Shown piece by piece: positions 55,891 through 64,000 of a stretch of 64,000 nt of DNA. Numbering within the stretch: position 1 is the stretch's first letter; the number at the start of each line of letters is the position of its first letter. Both the position numbers and the translations under genes were made by a program. Under the pieces are notes generated by a model. The model was given only the letters and a program-made list of their open reading frames with translations. It was not told the DNA's origin and made no database searches. Origin of the DNA: Rugalucina vietnamica (taxonomy: Eukaryota; Mollusca; Bivalvia; Lucinida; Lucinidae); the NCBI GenBank assembly GCA_964017185.1, contig OZ024876.1:18054226-18118225 (forward strand), read 5' to 3'.

Positions 55891-55908
55891 CTGTCAAATA
55901 CATGTATC

Positions 55909-56181
55909 CCGAAAACATGTCCATGTAATGAATACCCCCTTGAACCCCACTTTTATATAGCAAAACTGCGGTATGCAGGGTATACCTATTTTTCTTATTT
56001 TTGCTCCAAAACATAGATTGTAGGTACTCGTTAGAGTTACAATTAGAGGCAGTTCTAACGTGTACTCACAATCTATGTTTTGAGCAAAACTAAGAAAAAT
56101 ATCAAAATTTTTCAGCTGAAAATTTTCAATTTTAAAAGCTCAAAAAATATCTGTTTATTGCACGGACAAGTTTTCGTAATG
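55909..56181 (+). repeat. Family B MITE, copy B8, next to a 3' splice site
   Basis: CCGAAAACATGTCCATGTAA at left, central palindrome rearranged (GTTAGAGTTACAATTAGAGG), right end CACGGACAAGTTTTCGTAAT. Its left end is 17 bp from the acceptor of the exon at 55890 (minus strand gene). Confidence 0.82.
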
Positions 56182-56446
56182 AATACTGTAAGTTAAACTA
56201 ATTTCCATGTGACTTTTATTTTCCGAAATTTTCTGTTTCCGAATAACAAGCAAATACTTGAATTTGTAAGAGAGTACTTGTACAGTCTGTAAAACTCATT
56301 ATTTTTGAAAACTTTGAATATAAGTTCAAATATAGTCACATCAGATCAGTCAGATTGCAATGTTAGTTGTCCTTATTCAACATTTGATAAAACCATAATA
56401 GACATATAATGGCGATAATGGCGTCACTATCTGAGGTGTCACTATC

Positions 56447-56655
56447 TGAGCCGTTTCATGATGTATCCCTATGCGAAAATAAAGATGCAGATCAGCTATG
56501 CAGTAACTGATGCCCCAGCAGATCAGCCCCTTTGTTTTCGCTACATGGAAAGTCTGAAATATCAGGCTTCTAGCCATCTTCTGTACCTGTACAGGCCGCT
56601 TTGTGTCGGACCTGGTCAGAAACCCCGAAGACCACTTTTCTCGTGTTGTGGCTCA
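56447..56655 (-). repeat. Family A MITE, copy A18 (reverse, shortened)
   Basis: TGAGCCGTTTCATGATGTAT...CAGATCAGCTATGCAGTAAC...TTTTCTCGTGTTGTGGCTCA. The central palindrome is damaged. Confidence 0.75.
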
Positions 56656-57506
56656 TTTCTTACCAGATCTTTATTTAATTTGCAAGGAACCAGGACAGAA
56701 CCAAGAGCTAAGGTGAGCTTGAAATTCTATATGGATCAACTTCAGACCTCAGGTTGTCAGTGGTGTAAGCTTGTGACTTTATACGGAGAAAATGTTGCCA
56801 GCACTTTTCTACCCCATATGTGATTGGACATTCCCCATACTTGAAGCAAACAAGGGCATGTACAAGAGCTTGAACGAGTTCAAAATTCAGCCAGTTTCAA
56901 TCACCAATGCAGACTTAGCTCCCCTTGACATTCTTGAAAATTAGCATGTGGGCATACTATAGGGATCTTATATAGTATGGCACTCGAGCCAGCTTCTGTT
57001 CGACCGGCCGTCCGTGTGTCCACATTTTCAAAGATCTGCATCTCTGAAACCACTTGGCCAATCAAAGCCAAATTTCATATGAAGCATCTATTATAGGAAA
57101 GTAGAACCAATGTGTATATAAATAATCTAGGTCACATCATGACATGACCACAGGCTGCCCAGTGCAGTTTGGTACAAAATATATATTTTGGGCTTCAAAA
57201 AATAGGAAGTTTATGTCCAAAAAATAGGAGAAAAATAGGAAATTATCGGCCTAAAATGGCTTTTTTATAGCATTGAAAACCATAAATATTAACATATAGC
57301 AGCAAGAAGGCAAATCTTACTGGTGTAATTTTGGTATAGGTGTGTGATCCATTATTTTAAAACCTACTCAAGTTGTAGAAGTAACTTACTTCACGGGAAT
57401 ATCTTGTTTTCTGATTAAGAAAAAAAACTTTATTTATCAAGTTACGAGCGAGCGAAGCGAGCGAGGAAAAAAATGAATGCAAACTAGAATTGTCAGAGAA
57501 TCTGAC

Positions 57507-60349
57507 TATAGCCCCGCTTCTCAGCTTTTTTGCAGGGTGAAAAAAACAATGACAGGTAACAGTTAACTATCACAAGCTAGATCTCGTCAATATTGATGCA
57601 CATACAAAATTTGGTCTGATTATGTCAATTCGTTCTCAAGATATTGAGCGGAAACGAAATTCTGACCTCAATAAAGGGCCATAACTCCATCAAAATTTTG
57701 CGAAAAATGACGGGTAACAATCCCAAGCTAGATCTTGTCAATGATGATGTGCATACAAAATCTGGACGGATTCTGTCAATTCGTTCTCAAGATATTGAGC
57801 GGAAACGAAATTCTGACGTCAATCAAGGGCCGTAACTCCCGTCAAAATTTTGCGAAAAATGACGGGCAACAATCCCAAGCTAGATCTTGTCAATGATGAT
57901 GTGCATTCAAAATTTGGTTGGATTCTGTCAATTCGTTCTCAAGATATTGAGCGGAACTGAAATTCTGATGTCAATCAAGGGCCGTAACTCCGTCAAAATT
58001 TTGCGAAAAATGACGGGTAACAATCCCAAGCTAGATCTTGTCAATGATGATGTGCATATAAAATTTGGTTGGATTCTGTCAATTCGTTCTCAAGATATTG
58101 AGCGGAAACGAAATTCTGACGTCAATCAAGGGCCGTAACTCCGTCTAAATTTTGCAAAAAATGACGGGTAACAATCCCAAGCTAGATCTTGTCAATGTTG
58201 ATGTGCATACAAAATTTGGTCGTATTCTGTGAATTCGTTCTCAAGATATTGAGCGGAAACAAAATTCTGATGTCAATCAAGGGCCGTAACTCCGTCTAAA
58301 TTTTGCGAAAAATGACGGGTAACAATCCCAAGCTAGATCTTGTCAATGTTGATGTGCATACAAAATTTGGTCGTATTCTGTGAATTCGTTCTCAAGATAT
58401 TGAGCGGGAACGAAATTCTGATGTCAATCAAGGGCCGTAACTCCGTCAAAATTTTGCGAAAAATGACGGGTAACAATCCCAAGCTAGATCTTGTCACTGT
58501 TGATGTGCATACAAAATTTGGTCGTATTCTGTGAATTCGTTCTCAAGATATTGAGCGGAAACGAAATTCTGATGTCAATCAAGTGCCGTAACTCCGTCAA
58601 AATTTTGCGAAAAATGACGGGTAACAATCCCAAGCTAGATCTTGTCAATGTTAATGTGCATACAAAATTTGGTCGTATTCTGTGAATTCGTTCTCAAGAT
58701 ATTGAGTGGAAACGAAATTCTGATGTCAATCAAGGGCCGTAACTCCGTCTAAATTTTGCGAAAAATGACGGGTAACAATCCCAAGCTAGATCTTGTCAAT
58801 GTTGATGTGCATACAAAATTTGGTCGTGTTCTGTGAATTCGTTCTCAAGATATTGAGCGGAAATGAAATTCTGATGTCAATCAAGGGCCGTAACTCCGTC
58901 AAAATTTTGCGAAAAATGACGGGTAACAATCCCAAGCTAGATCTTGTCAATGATGATGTGCATATAAAACTTGGTTGGATTCTGTCAATTCGTTCTCAAG
59001 ATATTGAGCGGAAACGAAATTCTGACGTCAATCAAGGGCCGTAACTCCGTCTAAATTTTGCGAAAAATGACGGGTAACAATCCCAAGCTAGATCTTGTCA
59101 ATGTTGATGTGCATACAAAATTTGGTCGTATTCTGTGAATTCGTTCTCAAGATATTGAGCGGAAACAAAATTCTGATGTCAATCAAGGGCCGTAACTCCG
59201 TCTAAATTTTGCGAAAAATGACGGGTAACAATCCCAAGCTAGATCTTGTCAATGTTGATGTGCATACAAAATTTGGTCGTATTCTGTGAATTCGTTCTCA
59301 AGATATTGAGCGGGAACGAAATTCTGATGTCAATCAAGGGCCGTAACTCCGTCAAAATTTTGCGAAAAATGACGGGTAACAATCCCAAGCTAGATCTTGT
59401 CACTGTTGATGTGCATACAAAATTTGGTCGTATATTGTGAATTCGTTCTCAAGATATTGAGCGGAAACAAAATTCTGATGTCAATCAAGGGCCGTAACTC
59501 CGTCAAAATTTTGCGAAAAACGACGGGTAACAATCCCAAGCTAGATCTTGTCAATGTTGATGTGCATACAAAATTTGGTTGTATTCTGTGAATTCGTTTT
59601 CAAGATATTGAGCGGAAACGAAATTCTGATGTCAATCAAGGGCCGTAACTCCGTCTAAATTTTGCGAAAAATGACGGGTAACAATCCCAAGCTAGATCTT
59701 GTCAATGTTGATGTGCATACAAAATTTGGTCGTATTCTGTGAATTCGTTCTCAAGATATTGAGCGGAAACGAAATTCTGATGTCAATCAAGGGCCGTAAC
59801 TCCGTCAAAATTTTGCGAAAAATGACGGGTAACAATCCCAAGCTAGATCTTGTCAATGTTGATGTGCATACAAAATTTGGTCGTATTCTGTGAATTCCTT
59901 CTCAAGATATTGAGCGGATACAAAATTCTGACGTCAATCAAGGGCCGTAACTGCGTCAAAATTTTGCGAAAAATGACGGGCAACAATCCCAAGCGAGATC
60001 TTGTTGCTGTTGATGTGTATACAAAATTTGGTCAGATTCTGTCAATTTGTTCTCAAGATATTGAGCGGAAACGAAATTTTGGCAATAATGAAGGGCCATC
60101 CAAGGGCAATAACTCTTCTGCAAATTTGGGGAAACTGACAGCATTTACACATAAGTAGATGTTGTCAATATTGATGCATATGCCAAATTTGGTTAAAGTC
60201 TAACAACTGGTTCTCAAGTTATGTGTGGTAATGGTATGACGGAAGGACGGAAGGACGTAATAACGGAATAACAGAATAACGGAATAACGGAACTACGGAA
60301 GGACAGAGTGAATCCAGTATAGCCCCCAATTTTTCAAAGCGGGGCTATA
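57507..60349 (+). mobile_element. Tandem-core element with TATAGCCCCGCTT ends
   Basis: The 5' TATAGCCCCGCTT (57507-57519) is complementary to the 3' AAGCGGGGCTATA (60337-60349). Just before the 3' end, TATAGCCCCC (60319-60328) can pair with the same 3' arm as a terminal hairpin. A (GGAAGGAC/GGAATAAC)n stretch lies at 60240-60300. This is the layout of the small element at 29019-29327 and resembles bivalve pearl/HINE elements (from recall). Confidence 0.75.
57545..60165 (+). repeat. 151-bp tandem repeat array (about 17 units)
   Basis: The anchor GACGGGTAACAATCCCAAGC recurs from 57710 to 59976 as sixteen units, fifteen periods of 151 bp (one of 152). A diverged unit lies at each side. Units contain ATTGAGCGGAAACGAAATTC and CAAGGGCCGTAACTCCGTC. 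All 60-100-residue frames here are shadows of the repeat. Variant units recur at 906 bp (6 x 151). Confidence 0.95.
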
Positions 60350-61059
60350 AAGACATCAAAACTGGCATTTCAAACCAAAATTCCATGATTTTTCCTTTAT
60401 ATTTCATTATTATCTGCAGCATTTTGAAAAATATAGGAATTTGATGGAAAAATATAGGATTTGGGATCAAAATATAGGAAAAAATAGGAAGCCCTGAAAA
60501 TATAGGAAAAAATAGGAAAAATAGGAGCACTGGGCAGCCTGTGACCAAGATGGCTGCCATGCCCATATATGGTAAAAACCCTTCAAAAAGCTTCTCCAGG
60601 ACTGGTGGGCCAATTTCAAAGAAACATGACATGAAGCATTAGGTCGCGTCGCCTATGCATTTGAATGGGGGAAAACTGTTAAATTTAAAATGTCATTTAA
60701 AGGGAAAATCTTGCAGGAAATGGGTGGTAGGACTAAATATTAATGATTCTGAAAACAATTGGACACCAGGGGATCATCTGGCCCCATCCCGGGGTAGGTA
60801 ATACACATGTATATTACCATAACATTCAAACAACTTCGCCTCTGAAACCGCTTGGCCAATCAAAGCCAAATTTACGTGAGTTCACCTAGTTATAAGTTCC
60901 CCTTTTTAGCCTTGTCTCAGGTCAGCTAACAATTACTATAGGGAGTCGATGTCTTTCGTTCAAAGGCAAAACTTAGCACCAGTACTGTTTAGACATAGGA
61001 TCTCTCAATTCAGAGATGGACGCACTATCACTATTTTACCTCTAAATGACAATGCTAAA

Positions 61060-61213
61060 GCCTACGTGGCGCAGTGGTAATGTCACTCGCCTCGTAAACC
61101 AGGGTCGCAGGTTCGATCCCAGGCTTCTCCAGCATGTCAGATAAACTGTGTCCTGTCTCCATATGACCTTAGCTGTTGGTGGGATGTTTAACCCCAATCA
61201 ACCAACCAACCAT
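61060..61213 (+). repeat. tRNA-derived SINE (Thr-like head) abutting an exon donor
   Basis: GCCTACGTGGCGCAGTGGTA (A box), ACTCGCCTCGTAA (Thr CGT-like anticodon region) and CGCAGGTTCGATCCCAGGC (T arm) form a tRNA-like head. The body ends in AACCCCAATCAACCAACCAA. The damaged anticodon stem and the tail argue against a working tRNA gene. Confidence 0.75.
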
Positions 61214-61215
61214 AC

Positions 61216-61316
61216 CATCTAGTTTTCTCTTTTTCTGCTGTATTCTCCACCATCTCATCCAAACCATTGAGTAAACTGGCGATGTTTTCTTCTTCATATA
61301 TAGCCTCAATTTCAGC
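61216..61316 (-). CDS. Coiled-coil protein, internal exon (same unidentified gene)
   Basis: Minus-strand exon of 101 nt between the acceptor TGATGTTTCAG and the donor AGATG|GTATGG. It encodes AEIEAIYEEENIASLLNGLD, then EMVENTAEKEKTR, and ends with two bases (TG) of a split codon. The exon at 55890 starts with G, giving TGG (tryptophan), so the two exons fit in phase across a ~5.3-kb intron. The peptide is acidic and helical. No family was recognised. A SINE lies immediately beyond the donor and a family B MITE 6 bp from the acceptor. Confidence 0.7.
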
Positions 61317-61324
61317 CTGAAACA

Positions 61325-61506
61325 TCATTACTAAAACTTGCCCATGGATGCAATATATTGCGATTTTTTTGCATTCTAATCTTTTTTTTTTTTTAAATTT
61401 TCATACTTTTACTCAAAACATAGTGAGCAGGCCTACATGTTAGAACAGCATCACTGAGGCAGTTTAAACAAGAACCCACAATCAAAGTTTCGGAATAAAA
61501 TTAAGA
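61325..61506 (-). repeat. Family B MITE B9 (reverse), interrupted by H7 (rest at 63829-63855)
   Basis: CATTACTAAAACTTGCCCAT...ACATAGTGAGCAGGCC...GAACCCACAATCAAAGTTTC then GGAATAAAATTAAGA. H7 follows, and the B sequence goes on after it as AAAAATAGAATACCCAGTTT. Confidence 0.72.
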
Positions 61507-63828
61507 CTAGAGGACCATTGGTCCTGTAGCTCACCTGAGAGATTATCACATTGTAAGCTCATGAGTTTTAATTAATTGAGAATCGACCAATGAAAGTCTA
61601 TGCATGGACACTATTGACCCCTGGGGCATGGCCAAATTTGACCCAGGGGCATGACTGGCACAATTTATAATGGGGACTACCAAACATTGCTACATACAAA
61701 ATATAGAAGCTCTGGGCCTTTTGGTTTCAGAGAAGAAATTTTTTTTTAGTTTTTCCCATTGTAAGTCTATGGAGACTATCTACCCCCGGGGCGTGGCCAA
61801 ATTTGACCCCAGGGGCATGGCTGGCACAATTTATGTAGAGGACCATTAGCCATTGCCACATACAAAATATCAAAGCTGTGTGCCTTGTGGTTTCAGAGAA
61901 GAAGATTTTTTAATTTTTTTCCCATAGCAAGTCTATTGAGACTATCAACCTCCGGGGCCTGGCCAAATTTGACCCCAGGGGCATGAATGGCACAATTTAT
62001 GTAGAGGACCATTAGCCATTGCTACATACCAAATATCAAAGCTGTGGGCCTAGTGGTTTCAGAGAAGAAGTTTAGTTTTTCCTATTGTAGGTCTATGGAG
62101 ACTATCGACCCCCGGGGCGTTGCCAAATTTGACCCTGGGGACATGATTGGCATAATTTATGTAGAGGACCATTAGCCATTGCCACATACAAAATATCAAA
62201 GCTGTGGGCCCTGTGGTTTTAGAGAAGAAGAATTTTGAATTTTTTTCCCATAGTAAGTCTATGGAGACTATCAACCCCCGGGGCGTGGCCAAATTTGACC
62301 CCAGGGGCATGAATGGCACAATTTATGTAGAGGACCATTAGCCATTGCTACATACCAAATATCAAAGCTGTTGGCCTAGTGGTTTCAGAGGAGAAGATTT
62401 TTTTAGTTTTTTTCCTATTGTAGGTCTATAGAGACTATCGACCCCCGGGCATGGCCAAATTTGACCCCAGGGACATGATTGGCATAATTTATGAAGAGGA
62501 CCATTAGCCATTGCCACATACAAAATATCAAAGCTGTGGGCCCTGTGGTTTCAGAGAAGAAGATTTTTTTAATTTTTTTCCCATAGTAAGTCTATGGAGA
62601 CTATCAACCCCCGGGGCGTGGCCAAATTGGACCCCAGGGGCATGAATGGCACAATTTATGTAGAGGACCATTAGCCATTGCTACATACCAAATATCAAAG
62701 CTGTGGGCCTAGTGGTTTCAGAGAAGAAGATTTTTTTAGTTTTTCCAATTGTAAGTCTATGGAGACTATCGACCCCTGGGGCGTGGCCAAATTTGACCCC
62801 AGGGGCATGGCTGGCACAATTTATGTAGAGGACCATTAGCCATTGCCACATACCAAATATCAAAGCTATGGGCCCTGTGGTTTCAGAGAAGAAGATTTTT
62901 GAATTTTTTTTCCCATAGTAAGTCTATGGAGACTATCGACCCCCGGGGCGTGGCCAAATTTAACCCCAGGGGCATGAATGGCACAAATTATGTAGAGGTC
63001 CATTAGCCATTGCTACATACCAAATATCAAAGTTGTGGGCATAGTGGTTTCAGAGAAGAAGATTTTTTTAGTTTTTCCCATAGTAAGTCTATGGAGACTA
63101 TCGACCCCCGGGGCGTGGCCAAATTTGACCCCAGGGGCATGAATGGCACAATTTATGTAGAAGACCATTAGCCATTGCTACATACCAAATATCAAAGTTG
63201 TGGGCATAGTGGTTTCAGAGAAGAAGATTTTTTTAGTTTTTCCCATTGTAAGTCTATGGAGACTATCGACCCCCGGGGCGTGGCCAAATTTGACCCCAGG
63301 GGCATGGCTGGCACAATTTATGTAGAGGACCATTAGCCATTGCTACATACCAAATATCAAAGCTGTGGGCCCTGTGGTTTCAGAGAAGAAGATTTTTTAA
63401 TTTTTTTCCCATAGTAAGTCTATGGAGACTATCGACCCCCCGGGGCGTGGCCAAATTTGACCCCAGGGGCATGAATGGCACAATTTATGTAGAGGACCAT
63501 TAGCCATTGCTACATACCAAATATCAAAGCTGTGGGCCTAGTGGTTTCAGAGAAGAAGATTTTTTTAGTTTTTCCCATTGTAAGTCTATGGGACCTATCT
63601 GTTGCCATGGAAACCACAATTTTGATACAATCTGCTCCAAAACCTAATGCCATCAATCCCCCAACCCAATTATGGTTCACATTAAATTTGATCAAGATCG
63701 GCCTACTAGCTTCAGAAATATTCTTCTTTGAAATTGTGGACGGACGACGACGGACGACGACGACGACGGACGACGGATGCCTGCCTATCCTATAAGCTCA
63801 CCTTGTGAGCCTTCGGCTCAGGTGAGCT
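61507..63828 (-). mobile_element. Helentron-like element H7 with 166-bp tandem core, inserted in family B
   Basis: The reverse 3' end CTAGAGGACCATTGGTCCT is at the left (so the element ends in CTAG). The reverse 5' hairpin AGCTCACCTTGTGAGCCTTC and GGCTCAGGTGAGCT is at the right, next to a GGACGACGACGGACG stretch. The core has about eleven units of ~166 bp (61776, 61939, 62099, 62266 ... 63427), marked GGAGACTATCGACCCCCGGG and GACCCCAGGGGCATG. The phrase is shared with H6. All frames inside are shadows. Confidence 0.85.
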
Positions 63829-63852
63829 AAAAATAGAATACCCAGTTTAACT

Positions 63853-64000
63853 ACTGTACATCCGTAAATATTCGCGAGAACTTAATTTTCGCTAATATTC
63901 GCGAATTGGTTACCTCACAAATTCAAAGTTCTCGCTAATAAAAAGTCGCTATAAACTTAATAGAATACATGGACACACACTCGCGAATTCAAGAACTCGC
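63853..64000 (+). repeat. Left part of a further repeat element (runs off right edge)
   Basis: TACTGTACATCCGTAAATAT opens a sequence rich in TTCGC(G/T)A words (ATTCGCGAGAAC, TTTTCGCTAATATTCGCGAA). It truncates the right remnant of B9. It looks like a TIR-element end, but the other end lies outside the window. Confidence 0.5.

Larger units (their letters stand above)
57151..60541. mobile_element. CAGGCTG-TIR transposon, 6-bp target duplication TGACCA
   Basis: 15-bp exact terminal inverted repeats CAGGCTGCCCAGTGC. TGACCA is present at 57145-57150 and 60542-60547, and the restored host reads CATGACCAAGATGG as in other H units. Subterminal regions are rich in AAAATAGGA/AATATAGGA words, as in 50845-52482. 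It carries the tandem-repeat element 57507-60349 as a nested passenger. No transposase frame. Confidence 0.85.
56990..60930 (+). mobile_element. Degenerate Helentron-like element H8, host of a nested stack
   Basis: The left part (CGTCCGTGTGTCCACATTTT, CTCTGAAACCACTTGGCCAA) and the right part (GACCAAGATGGCTGCCATGC, CTTGGCCAATCAAAGCCAAA, ATTTGAATGGGGGAAAACTG) are H4/H5-type core. The terminal hairpins are eroded; CAGGTCAGCTAAC at ~60915 may be the remnant. The transposon 57151-60541 interrupts it. Confidence 0.6.

Noticed and set aside
57644-60158. Series of 63-102-residue frames that look like a repeat protein
   Set aside because: They are shadows of the 151-bp tandem array; 151 is not a multiple of three, so the frame breaks every unit.
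57545-60165. CRISPR-like regular repeats
   Set aside because: The units are contiguous 151-bp tandem repeats with no spacers, in a eukaryotic sequence.
61060-61130. Possible tRNA-Thr gene
   Set aside because: The anticodon stem is mismatched and a SINE-type body and AACCAACC tail follow.

Overview
This is nuclear DNA from an animal, most likely a bivalve mollusc; the species cannot be fixed from the sequence alone. The evidence is introns with GT-AG borders, a recognisable C-terminal part of an IQGAP scaffold gene, and a very dense load of interspersed repeats. Those repeats have the architecture described for bivalve Helitron/Helentron-type elements: terminal hairpins around tandem cores. 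Unique host sequence is a small minority of the window.

Layout. 1-2.1 kb: a LINE on the minus strand with a decayed ORF1 and an ORF2 endonuclease domain running off the left edge. 2.4-6.1 kb: three non-autonomous inverted-repeat elements, one palindromic MITE and a TCTGAAT-rich patch. 6.4-9.0 kb: Helentron-like element H1. 10.9-12.2 kb: a LINE reverse-transcriptase fragment broken by a 46-bp duplication. 12.5-21.8 kb: the last three coding exons of IQGAP (+ strand), with H2, H3 and H4 in the final intron and a striking tandem array of exon-3'-splice-site copies before the middle exon. 21.8-29.5 kb: downstream repeats (families A, B, X, H5 and others). 31.9-37.1 kb: three tandem paralogous genes (minus strand) for a small glycine-rich membrane protein. 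38.2-43.6 kb: a 9-bp-TSD MITE, an element with two tandem arrays, and hairpins. 43.6-49.6 kb: a minus-strand Helentron-like complex holding a SINE, a family A MITE and a decayed DDE transposase. 50-56.7 kb: mostly MITEs. 55.7-61.3 kb: two phase-compatible exons of an unidentified coiled-coil gene (minus strand), whose intron holds a nested stack with a 151-bp satellite-like array. 61.5-63.8 kb: H7 with a 166-bp tandem core.

Repeat families named here. A: about 240 bp, TGAGCC...GGCTCA ends and a central palindrome. B: about 280 bp, GAAAACATG-type inverted ends and a central palindrome. X: about 240 bp, AGGTTATAAAACTT ends. H: Helentron-like, AGCTCACC 5' hairpin and AGGACCA-TGGTCCTCTGG 3' hairpin, inserted between T residues.

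Most notable: (1) five extra in-frame copies of the IQGAP intron/exon junction; (2) H elements found four times at only two positions, one inside family A and one inside family B; (3) family B ends lying 6-18 bp from three 3' splice sites; (4) a 906-bp six-unit higher-order duplication in the 151-bp array; (5) two transposon groups with unusual 5-bp and 6-bp target duplications. All protein family names come from recall of family motifs; no database search was possible.
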